Positions 24,491 through 32,829 of a stretch of 36,133 nucleotides of DNA are shown piece after piece. Origin of the DNA: JBOIBN01 sp050739575 (GTDB lineage: Bacteria > Pseudomonadota > Gammaproteobacteria > JAKDMP01); assembly GCA_050739575.1 (NCBI GenBank), contig JBOIBN010000021.1, positions 1 to 36,133 of the forward strand. Reading direction: 5' to 3'. The position numbers and the translations under genes are program-made. The first letter of the stretch is position 1. Each line of letters opens with the position of its first letter. The notes under the pieces are model-generated. The model ran no database searches and was not told the DNA's origin. It saw only the letters and a list, made by a program, of their open reading frames with translations.

Positions 24491-25349
24491 GAAGCTCTTC
24501 CAGCAGCCGCCCGGCATGCGCCGCTTCGCCGAGCAGCGTCGCGAGCGGCGGAATGTCGCGGTCCCACTCGATCAACGTCGGCTTTGGCCCCAGCCGCGAG
24601 AGCGCATAGGCATAAAGTGCCCACACCGGCTCGGCCACCGGGCGGTTGTGGCTGTCTATCAGCAGCGGCACGCCCTGCGGATCCTTGCGGGTAAAACCCG
24701 CGAGATGGATTTCCCCGACCGCCGCCGCCGGCATCGCATCCACATAGCAGTAGGGATCGAAGCCGTGGTTGACGGCGTTGACATAGACGTTGTTTACATC
24801 GAACAGGATGCCGCAGCCGGTACGGGCGGCGAGTTCGGCGAGAAACTCCCACTCCGGAATCGTCGAATCCGTGAACTCGAGATAACTCGACACGTTCTCG
24901 ACCAAGATGCGCCGGTCGAGAAATTCCTGCGCCTCACACACCCGCTTGCCCACGTGAGCAAGCGCTTCTTCCGTATAGGGTAGCGGCAGAAGATCGTTCA
25001 GATGTGCGCCGCCGATCGCGCACCAGCACAAATGCTCGGAAACGAGTGCCGGGTCGATGCGTTCGGCGAGCGCTTTCAAGTGCCCGAGGTGCACGCGATC
25101 CAGCGGATCGGCCGAACCCAGCGAGAGCCCTACTCCATGCAAACTGACGGGATATTCGTTGCGCACCGCTTCGAGCGTGCGCAACGCCGGGCCGCCGGTG
25201 CAGAAGAAATTTTCGCTGTGCACCTCGATGAACGGCAGCGCTGGCCGCTCCACGAGAATCTGCTCGTAATGCGGGGGCCGGAGACCGATCCCGGCTTGCG
25301 CCGGGACCGGTTCCGGAGCGCGACGCGAGGCAGTTCGCGCCCTCCGCAT
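24474..25349 (-). CDS. bufB: DUF692 multinuclear iron oxygenase (BufB/HvfB-like)
   Basis: This is a 291-residue TIM-barrel enzyme of the MNIO (DUF692) family. Conserved metal-site segments are all present: GIGLRPPHYEQIL, FIEVHSENFF, LHGVGLSLG, VSEHLCW, LVENVSSYLEF, LFDVNNVYVNAVNHG, GEIHLAGF, DSHNRPV and LIEWDRDIP. These enzymes use a mixed-valent iron centre to modify Cys in RiPP precursors, for example to thiooxazoles in bufferins. The ATG at 25349 follows the precursor gene by only 2 bases. The frame is open upstream to 25517, but that part is antisense to the precursor gene's own codons. Confidence 0.87.
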   Translation of the reverse strand: MRRARTASRRAPEPVPAQAGIGLRPPHYEQILVERPALPFIEVHSENFFCTGGPALRTLEAVRNEYPVSLHGVGLSLGSADPLDRVHLGHLKALAERIDPALVSEHLCWCAIGGAHLNDLLPLPYTEEALAHVGKRVCEAQEFLDRRILVENVSSYLEFTDSTIPEWEFLAELAARTGCGILFDVNNVYVNAVNHGFDPYCYVDAMPAAAVGEIHLAGFTRKDPQGVPLLIDSHNRPVAEPVWALYAYALSRLGPKPTLIEWDRDIPPLATLLGEAAHAGRLLEELHAWAA

Positions 25350-25351
25350 CG

Positions 25352-25651
25352 TCAGCCCCCTTGACCCTTGGTCGTGCTGCCGCCGGCGATCTTGGCGCAC
25401 AGCCCCGCGGGCATATTCACATAGGCGTTGGGGTCGCGCGCCTTCTTGTCCAGTCCGGCGCAGGAATGACCCGGCGTATGGCAGTCGTTCTTGTTCGTGG
25501 CATTGACTCCGTAGCATTTCACCATGCTCTGAGTCGTGTTCTTCGGGCTATTTTGCATGCTGCCGGCACTGGCGCTTTGGACGACTCCGAAGCTACCCGC
25601 GGCGAGGAGTCCGGCAAGGGCCGAAGTGATGGCAAGGGAACGTTTATCCAT
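25352..25651 (-). CDS. bufA1: DUF2282 bufferin-type precursor (BufA1-like)
   Basis: This 99-residue secreted peptide has a signal (about 1-29, ending SASAG) and a core with four Cys: C46, C57, C64 and C85, in KCYGVNATNKNDCHTPGHSC and GLCAK. The spacing is that of DUF2282 proteins, the bufferin precursors whose Cys residues are oxidised by the DUF692 enzyme and bind copper. AAGGAG lies about 8 bases before the ATG at 25651. It heads the bufA1-bufB-bufC operon. I see no bufD (DoxX) gene. Confidence 0.85.
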   Translation of the reverse strand: MDKRSLAITSALAGLLAAGSFGVVQSASAGSMQNSPKNTTQSMVKCYGVNATNKNDCHTPGHSCAGLDKKARDPNAYVNMPAGLCAKIAGGSTTKGQGG

Positions 25652-26022
25652 GAGAAATACTCCTTAAGGGTTGAAAAACACACACGCCGTTCGCCGGTCC
25701 GGGCCCGGCTCGCGGCTACCGGACTGTCGGAAGAGCAACGAATTCCTTACACGGAAATCGGTACGGTCGCCGACGCCCTATCGGCGCAGCCGGAAATCGC
25801 ACCTACGTTGACATTGACCGGCCGCTGGCCGCGATGTTCAATATGTCGAATCGACAAGAGATCAAAGCCGCCGTTCTGTTATACTGCATACGCTTCGGAC
25901 GCCTTTGGTCTGCGTTCGTCTCCTCGCTCAGCGCCCTTCGGTCGCCGCGAAAATCATCAAAAACGACCTTGCCCGGCGCTCCAGTTCTTCATGCTTCTGG
26001 GCCGCCACCCAGGAGTTTGTAT
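25652..26022. other. Divergent intergenic region between bufA1 and rhlE
   Basis: There are 371 bases with no supported gene. On the minus strand, GTAAGG (25750-25745) and GACA (25728-25725), 16 bases apart, are a possible ECF-sigma-type promoter for bufA1. On the plus strand TATACT (25880-25885) is a possible -10 box for rhlE, without a clear -35. That would leave a leader of about 130 bases before the helicase gene. TTGACA is also seen at 25808-25813 but has no properly spaced -10 box. Confidence 0.4.
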
Positions 26023-27288
<1,266 letters not shown>

Positions 27289-27373
27289 ACGCAACCTGCG
27301 AGTAAAGTTCGCTCGCATCGCCCGGGAGCGCGGATTGGATTTCCGGAGCTTTCAGGTTTCATGCGAAGTGTAG

Positions 27374-27859
27374 CTATACGGCGCGTTGCTCCAGGGCGAG
27401 CAGCTTGCGCTTGCGCGGCAATCCGCCGCCGTAGCCGGTGAGCGTGCCGTTGCTGCCGATGACACGGTGACAGGGAACAATGACAGGCAACGGATTGGCG
27501 CCGTTGGCCGCACCCACGGCGCGCACCGCCTTCGGCCTGCCGATTCTCCGCGCGATGTCCCCGTACGATTGCGTCTTCCCGTAGGGGATGTCGCGCAGCG
27601 CCCGCCAGACGTCGCGCTGAAACGGCGTACCGTTCGAAGCGAGCGGTAGATCGAAGGTTTTGCGCCGGCCGGCAAAGTATTCGTCCAGTTGCCGCTTCGC
27701 GGTCTTCAAAACCGGATGGGTCGGCCGTTCCTTCCAGTCGCTGCCGATCACCGGACGATCGTGTCCGTCTTCGAAATAAATGCCGGTGAGCGCGGCATCA
27801 TCGGCCGTCAGCAGCAGACTGCCGACCGGGCTTTCCATCTGCGTGTAATACATCATCAT
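27374..27859 (-). CDS. ogt: Methylated-DNA-protein cysteine methyltransferase
   Basis: This 161-residue O6-alkylguanine-DNA alkyltransferase has the acceptor Cys130 in IVPCHRVIG and the helix-turn-helix region FQRDVWRALRDIPYGKTQSY before it. It repairs O6-methylguanine by irreversible transfer to the Cys. The start has AAGGAG five bases before the first of three consecutive ATGs (27859); the first is used. It overlaps the upstream ada-alkA gene by 4 bp, so the two are co-expressed. Confidence 0.9.
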   Translation of the reverse strand: MMMYYTQMESPVGSLLLTADDAALTGIYFEDGHDRPVIGSDWKERPTHPVLKTAKRQLDEYFAGRRKTFDLPLASNGTPFQRDVWRALRDIPYGKTQSYGDIARRIGRPKAVRAVGAANGANPLPVIVPCHRVIGSNGTLTGYGGGLPRKRKLLALEQRAV

Positions 27860-29313
27860 GTTTTCTCCTTGACAGGTAATGAATTCCATAGATGCATGGC
27901 GGCATAGGCGCGCCACGGCCGCCAGCGTTCTGCAATCTCGATCACGCGCCGCGGCGCCGTTTCGCCGAGCGCCTTCATGACGGCGTAATCCGTATGCGGA
28001 AACGCATCCGGCCATGCGAGCGCGCGCATCGCCACATACTGCGTCGTCCATTCGCCGACGCCGGGCAGCGCACGCAAGTTCGTGAGCATGCGTTCCACGT
28101 CCGCGCCGGGTTCGAGGACGAGTTCGCCCGAGGCACAGGCCGCCGCGAGCGCCTGGATCGCCCGTTGACGCGAGCGGATGATGCCGAGGCGGCCCAGTTC
28201 GTCGCCGCTCGCAGCGGCAAGTCGTTCCGGCGCCGGAAACGTGCGATTCAGGCTTGCGAACGGCGTTTCCACCGCTTCCCCGAACGTCTGCGCGATGCGC
28301 CCGGCGAGCGTGCGCGCCGCCGCGACCGTAATCTGCTGTCCGAGTACGGCGCGCACGGCCATCTCGAAGCCATTGAAGGCGCCGGGCACGCGAAGGCCCG
28401 GCGTTTCCGCTGCGAGGTCGCCGAGATGGAGCGCGATTTCGTCCGGGCGGCAGGCGAGATCGAACACATGCTTCACCCGCCCGAGCACCTCCGGGACGAC
28501 GCGAGCGAGCGAACCGGAAAGCGTCACGCGGAGCGTGCGTCGGCGCGCACGATGTTCGACGGCGATCCAGCCATAATGTGTCTGTGCGTCGCGCGCGACC
28601 GCGACGGTGCGGAGATACCGCTTCGCCGTCACCGATTCGACGCCTTCGGTGCACCGCGCGCCGAGAAAGGCGAGGAGCGGTTCCCATGCATACGGAGGCC
28701 GATATGACAATTCGAAAACAAGTTCATTACGCTCCGCCGCCTCCGGCGTTTTGCGCAATTGGCGCGGCTCCAGGCGGTAGCGTTCGCGAAAAAGGGCGTT
28801 GAAGCGGCGAAGACTTCCGAATCCCGCCGCCATCGCAATCTCGATCACCGGCAATGCCGTGTCGGTCAGCAGCCTCTTCGCAAGCAATAGTCGTTGCGTC
28901 TGCGCGTATGCTACGGGCGAAACGCCGAACTCGGCCGCGAACACGCGCCGGAGATGCCGGTCCGTCGTCCCGAGACGGTCCGCAAGATTCCCAAGCCCGC
29001 TTTCAGTCAGCGCACCGTCTTCGATCAGGCTCGCCGCCGAGCGGGCGAGACGCCTGCTCGCATCTACGCTGGCATGGCCCGGCGCCAACTCCGGCCGGCA
29101 ACGCAGACATGGCCGATACCCGTCGCCCTCGGCCGCCGCGGCGCTCGGATAGAACGAACAGTTTTCCCGCTTCGGCCGCCGTACGGTGCAGACGGGCCGG
29201 CAATAGATGCCGGTCGAGGAAACGCCGACGAAAAACTGCCCGTCGAAGCGCGCGTCGTGCGCCGCGAGCGCCGTATAGCAGGTATCGCTATCGATCCACA
29301 TGGGCACCATCAT
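27856..29313 (-). CDS. Ada-type regulator fused to AlkA 3-methyladenine glycosylase
   Basis: This is a 485-residue three-part protein. Residues 1-80 form the Ada zinc domain with the four Cys C38, C42, C69 and C72; C38 is the methylphosphotriester acceptor. Residues about 85-190 are an AraC-type DNA-binding domain. Residues about 195-485 are an AlkA glycosylase, with an AlkA N-terminal domain and an HhH-GPD domain (LPGVGEWTTQY, then the catalytic Asp in FPHTDY). It senses DNA methylation and repairs alkylated bases, and likely activates its own operon with ogt. The start at 29313 could instead be the ATG at 29301. Confidence 0.88.
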   Translation of the reverse strand: MMVPMWIDSDTCYTALAAHDARFDGQFFVGVSSTGIYCRPVCTVRRPKRENCSFYPSAAAAEGDGYRPCLRCRPELAPGHASVDASRRLARSAASLIEDGALTESGLGNLADRLGTTDRHLRRVFAAEFGVSPVAYAQTQRLLLAKRLLTDTALPVIEIAMAAGFGSLRRFNALFRERYRLEPRQLRKTPEAAERNELVFELSYRPPYAWEPLLAFLGARCTEGVESVTAKRYLRTVAVARDAQTHYGWIAVEHRARRRTLRVTLSGSLARVVPEVLGRVKHVFDLACRPDEIALHLGDLAAETPGLRVPGAFNGFEMAVRAVLGQQITVAAARTLAGRIAQTFGEAVETPFASLNRTFPAPERLAAASGDELGRLGIIRSRQRAIQALAAACASGELVLEPGADVERMLTNLRALPGVGEWTTQYVAMRALAWPDAFPHTDYAVMKALGETAPRRVIEIAERWRPWRAYAAMHLWNSLPVKEKT

Positions 29314-29710
29314 AGACCGCCTCCGGCTCCAATACTAGCCGTTTTCGGACATTGAAATTGGGCCGGAGATCACGGCGGCTATGTAGGCGCTCAACCGACT
29401 TGCCGGAGAAAGCTCGGCCTCCTCATGATCCGCTGCGCCCCCTGTGGCAAGCAGGTCGTGCGCTGGCTCCCGCTCTTCATCGTCGACCACGACCAGGTCG
29501 ATCAGGCCGTCGACACCTTCCGCAAGGCCCTCGACGCCACGAAACCTCGACCGAGCACTTCCGGCCCAAACTGGACAGCCACCATTTCCAGTGATAATGT
29601 CGGAGTAGCGCTGAAGCCGATAATCTGCAGACTAGAAACTTGTGCCTATGAAACGCATATGAAAAACGCGCTCTTTTCCTTCCGTCCCAGAGTCGACAGC
29701 ATGGAAGGGT
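29314..29710. other. Junction region between ada-alkA and the low-GC island
   Basis: There are 397 bases with no intact gene. It should hold the ada-alkA promoter near its left end. It also contains the aminotransferase remnant described separately. From about 29545 to 29640 there is a stretch (around GGCCCAAACTGGACAGCC) that looks like non-coding IS-end sequence, but I could not identify an element or a pair of inverted repeats. Base composition falls from about 29600 onward. Confidence 0.4.
29401..29541 (+). pseudogene. C-terminal remnant of a class III aminotransferase
   Basis: In the frame of the ATG at 29425, residues KLGLLMIRCAPCGKQVVRWL and then VDHDQVDQAVDTFRKALDAT match the C-terminal end of PLP-dependent class III aminotransferases (RpcGkqvlRwlPpl.i...qvdeavd.l..aL). 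Only about 45 residues remain, with no catalytic Lys region and no upstream homology in frame. It is a relic left at the island junction, not a working gene. Confidence 0.5.
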
Positions 29711-30538
29711 ATGCCTGAACTCTCAGCTGAAATACTTCTGAGGTCAACCCGCATTGGCTTCCTCACCTCGCCAACCGACTTGACATCGGTCCGCAAGATC
29801 ATGCGCGCTTGCACCTGCCTGTGGGGTGGGGTCTTCAATCCGATCATTCCCGTCTTTACGATCACCCCCAAAGAGTGGCGAGGCGAGATTTACCGACGCC
29901 TCAAAGGCACAGATGTCGCAAAGGGTTATGTGGAGTTTTTTGAGCCTGATGTCTATGCGGAAAGCAAGAAGGGATTGCTGGAGAAAGCCGGGTTGGGAGC
30001 CCTCCGCGAAGGGAACAAATTTCACCCGCAAACCACCACATTGAAAAAGTTCCTGGCGCCTGAACGAGGCCGTAATTGGTCTGAACCAGTGTTTGGCTTA
30101 AACATTCATGATGTCCTCACCCATATCTATAAAACCGAGCAGAAATTTGTCCAGCGTGACGCGCGGGAGAGTCTGTATGTGTCACCTGAACGGGAAAATG
30201 CCACTGCGGATGCTATTTTTGGCCTCTACCCTGCGACCCATTCTGTCAAATACATCGAACAGGCCTATTGGGATGTCTATCATCCCGACAAAGTAAAATC
30301 CAGCCCTGACACTTGGCGACGTGTTTTCTTAAAGGGCGCCACGACTCCGTTACGCGTGACGCAGTACAGCCTTGATACACAACGGGACTGGCACCACGAT
30401 TTCCTCATCTTTGTATTCGATCCCACGCGGGCAACTGATTTGATTGACCTGTGGAATCTTAGGCTTGAACCTCAACCTGTTTTGCCGGTCCCGCTCGAAT
30501 GGTTTGAAGTGCTGGGAGACGATATTCAAAAATTCTAA
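29711..30538 (+). CDS. N-terminal part of a large unrecognised protein (frameshifted)
   Basis: This is a 275-codon ORF beginning MPELSAEILLRSTRIGFLTS with no family I can name. Notable segments are RKIMRACTCLWGGVFNPIIP and DTWRRVFLKGATTPLRV. It stops at 30538 after EVLGDDIQKF. If one A is added to the A-run at 30528-30532, the reading continues as DDIQKILKTEYRPV into the next ORF without a stop, so the two ORFs look like one gene of about 827 codons. A short GGAAGG at 29703-29708 sits very close to the ATG. Codon use and GC are lower than in neighbours, suggesting acquisition by transfer. Confidence 0.7.
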   Translation: MPELSAEILLRSTRIGFLTSPTDLTSVRKIMRACTCLWGGVFNPIIPVFTITPKEWRGEIYRRLKGTDVAKGYVEFFEPDVYAESKKGLLEKAGLGALREGNKFHPQTTTLKKFLAPERGRNWSEPVFGLNIHDVLTHIYKTEQKFVQRDARESLYVSPERENATADAIFGLYPATHSVKYIEQAYWDVYHPDKVKSSPDTWRRVFLKGATTPLRVTQYSLDTQRDWHHDFLIFVFDPTRATDLIDLWNLRLEPQPVLPVPLEWFEVLGDDIQKF

Positions 30539-30540
30539 AG
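30527..30540 (+). other. One-base frameshift site in an A-run
   Basis: CAAAAATTCTAAAG: the first ORF reads CAA AAA TTC TAA. The second ORF's frame reads AAA ATT CTA AAG, continuing ACA GAA TAT. A single missing A (five instead of six), a -1 ribosomal slip on the Lys AAA codon, or transcript slippage would all join the two frames. The sequence does not tell which of these applies. Confidence 0.7.
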
Positions 30541-30576
30541 ACAGAATATCGCCCGGTTATTGGCAACCCGAACGGT

Positions 30577-32193
30577 GTGATGCACAACGCTACGATCGAA
30601 TTTAGCCGCTCGATCCAGAGGGCGAAGGCGGAAAGTCTCATACATAGCATCAAGACAGGGCTTCCGAAGGATGCTCTCGTCGTCAAGCACTGGCGCAATC
30701 CAATTTGGGTGGAGCATCGTCGCGACCAGGTTCATCGTGATAACCGTCTCAGAGTGGTATCCAAGGAACGTCGAATCGAACTTGTCCTTAAGAAGGGCCA
30801 TGAACTTCATACTACGTTCGAACCTTTGAAACCAGAGTTTGCCAAGCATTACGGTAGAAGTAGTCACCGGTGGGTTAATGTATTGAACATCTCCAATTAC
30901 GGCAATCTCAACATCGCGACGGTGTTGCCATTCAACACGTTCGACCGCTCATGGCCCCGGCTCAGCATTGACCGCGGACTCGATCCAGTCGGCAGCGAGG
31001 GATGGGTTTTCCCGCAAAAATACACAAATTTTGGACAATATGTGTCTCTGCTGAATACCAAGGATGCAATCATTGGCTCACTACGGTTGTTTGGACTCAA
31101 GGCTGAACTATCGGAACCCGGCCATATAGCCAGGCAAATGCTGGAGCAACTCGGTGGACTTTGGGGTGTTCATCTGCTCGCCGATATCGATACGCTTCAG
31201 CTTCTGAACAAGATGGCAGGCGGCATGCGGCGCAGGAGCAACGAAATAGACATGATAGAAGAAACCTTTGGGCTTCGGACCGCTCCGCTCAAAGACTGGA
31301 CCGATCTCATCGCGGCGCGAAAGGCCAAACGCGCTCTCGATCCTAACCTCAAAGATTTCACAAGACGAAATGTCATTCGGCTCGGCTTGGAGACAGACTG
31401 TCCGCATTGCAGTGCCAAGAACTGGAGCACGCTGACGGACGTAGATTATCATGTGACGTGCGAAAGGTGTCTCAAGCCCTATGACTTCCCGCAGGCCTCC
31501 CTGCGGGAACACAATCGCAATTTCACCTATCGCGTCATCGGCCCATTCTCTGTACCAGACTACGGCCGTGGCTCCTACAGTGCATTGCTGACATTGCGCC
31601 TATTAGAAAGTTTTCACCCATCGACGTGTGACATGACGTTTTCTACGGCGATGAACCTGTCTTTCGACGATGTGCAGCGCGAAGTAGACTTCGTCGCATG
31701 GCGCGGCGATAAGGGTTTGGGTCACGAGAACCGGCAGCCTCCGCAACTTATCATTGGTGAAACCAAATCGCTCGGGCAAGGCGAGCTGATCACGGCGCGC
31801 GGCCTTGCCAAGCTAAAATCGGTGATCGCGAAACTCCCGGATGCTATCGTCGTCATTTCGGTTTTGCGCGAGGATTTCACAAGCGCTGAGAAACAGCTTC
31901 TCGAAAAGTTCGTGAATTGGGGGCGTCGCGTGAATGTCCACGGCGAACCGACGAACCCAGTGCTGCTTCTCACTGCGCACGAACTCACCATGGATCATTT
32001 GATATCGGCGACTTGGAAAGACCTCGGCGGCGCACATGCCCGCTTTGCTGATTATGAGCACACCCATACTTTGCTGGATTTTGCCGATACAACCCAGCAA
32101 ATCTATTTGGGCTTACCCTCTTTCCATCAGGCACGCAGGGGGTACTGGGACAAGCAGCTTGCGCGGCGAAACGCGGCACAAAAAGAAGCATGA
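30577..32193 (+). CDS. C-terminal part with zinc ribbon and PD-(D/E)XK-like nuclease motif
   Basis: This ORF of 538 codons is drawn from GTG 30577 (ATG at 30580); the frame is open upstream to the A-run at 30527-30532 and is probably the continuation of the preceding ORF. Numbering from 30577, a zinc ribbon has C275, C278, C295 and C298 (CPHC...CERC). Further on, REVDFVAW (368-375) and LIIGETKSLG (391-400) give D371 and E395-x-K397, the pattern of a PD-(D/E)XK nuclease core with a following helix. This suggests a DNA-cleaving, possibly defence-related protein. I do not recognise the family, and activity is inference. There is no methyltransferase partner nearby. Confidence 0.7.
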   Translation: MMHNATIEFSRSIQRAKAESLIHSIKTGLPKDALVVKHWRNPIWVEHRRDQVHRDNRLRVVSKERRIELVLKKGHELHTTFEPLKPEFAKHYGRSSHRWVNVLNISNYGNLNIATVLPFNTFDRSWPRLSIDRGLDPVGSEGWVFPQKYTNFGQYVSLLNTKDAIIGSLRLFGLKAELSEPGHIARQMLEQLGGLWGVHLLADIDTLQLLNKMAGGMRRRSNEIDMIEETFGLRTAPLKDWTDLIAARKAKRALDPNLKDFTRRNVIRLGLETDCPHCSAKNWSTLTDVDYHVTCERCLKPYDFPQASLREHNRNFTYRVIGPFSVPDYGRGSYSALLTLRLLESFHPSTCDMTFSTAMNLSFDDVQREVDFVAWRGDKGLGHENRQPPQLIIGETKSLGQGELITARGLAKLKSVIAKLPDAIVVISVLREDFTSAEKQLLEKFVNWGRRVNVHGEPTNPVLLLTAHELTMDHLISATWKDLGGAHARFADYEHTHTLLDFADTTQQIYLGLPSFHQARRGYWDKQLARRNAAQKEA

Positions 32194-32327
32194 TCGGTAC
32201 TCCTTTCCCGGCAATCATAGCAGCATTTGGCGTAGCGCTCAGCAAAGTCAGCTCCTGGCCGCATCGTGGCGTCGTTAAAACCCACACAAATTAGTCGTGG
32301 CTGAGTAGCTCGAGGGGTGGTCCGAAA

Positions 32328-32636
32328 TTGAACATACGAGTCAACATCTTCGTGGGCTTGTGCTTGCTGATAGTGATTTCAGCCGCTGGCTGCAGTAAAT
32401 CGCAGAGCGGATCTGACTGCGATCAACCTGGAAGAACAGCTAAGGCATTCCGGTCCGCAATACGAACGCACAACCCTCAGTGGAGTGACGAATTGAAGCT
32501 CCGGGTGGTACTGGCAGACAAGGGCAGCTATTGGCATGTTTGGTTTCAGTTGCCGGAAGGCACGATAGGTGGCACTGCGGAGGCGAATGTCGACAAGAAG
32601 ACCTGCCTAGTGTGGAAGGTTGGACACAGCCAGTAG
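32328..32636 (+). CDS. Small putative lipoprotein
   Basis: This 102-residue product has a hydrophobic N-terminus (about 5-20) ending in ISAAGCSKS, a weak lipobox with Cys22. It is followed by a short soluble part with two more Cys and VVLADKGSYWHVWFQLPEG. The start is TTG at 32328 with GAGGGG about 10 bases upstream; no ATG is available near it. No family recognised. It lies in the low-GC region behind the nuclease-like gene. Confidence 0.55.
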   Translation: MNIRVNIFVGLCLLIVISAAGCSKSQSGSDCDQPGRTAKAFRSAIRTHNPQWSDELKLRVVLADKGSYWHVWFQLPEGTIGGTAEANVDKKTCLVWKVGHSQ

Positions 32637-32829
32637 GCGCATAATCGCCTTGGATCCGGACGTTCGATAGTGGCGGACCCGTGTGGGAATGGCGGTTTTT
32701 GATTAACCAAATGGACGGCCAGCTTTGGCCGAAGTCGGTCAGCGGTAAGTAGCCGGCACCAAAACTTCTACTTCCGGTGATTCCCGCGTAGTCAGGCTGA
32801 CAGCTGGAGGCTGACGAAGTGCAATTCGG
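32637..32829. other. Short intergenic gap between convergent genes
   Basis: There are 193 bases with no gene seen. It contains a GGCCAGCTTTGGCC inverted repeat near 32716, which is weak and has no T-run. The low-GC island ends here; the symporter gene returns to host-like composition. Confidence 0.4.

Noticed and set aside
25808..25844. TTGACA at 25808 as the rhlE -35 box
   Set aside because: No -10-like hexamer lies 16-18 bases downstream.
29545..29640. IS21-type element end
   Set aside because: The sequence has an IS-end feel, but no transposase fragment or inverted-repeat pair could be seen in the window.
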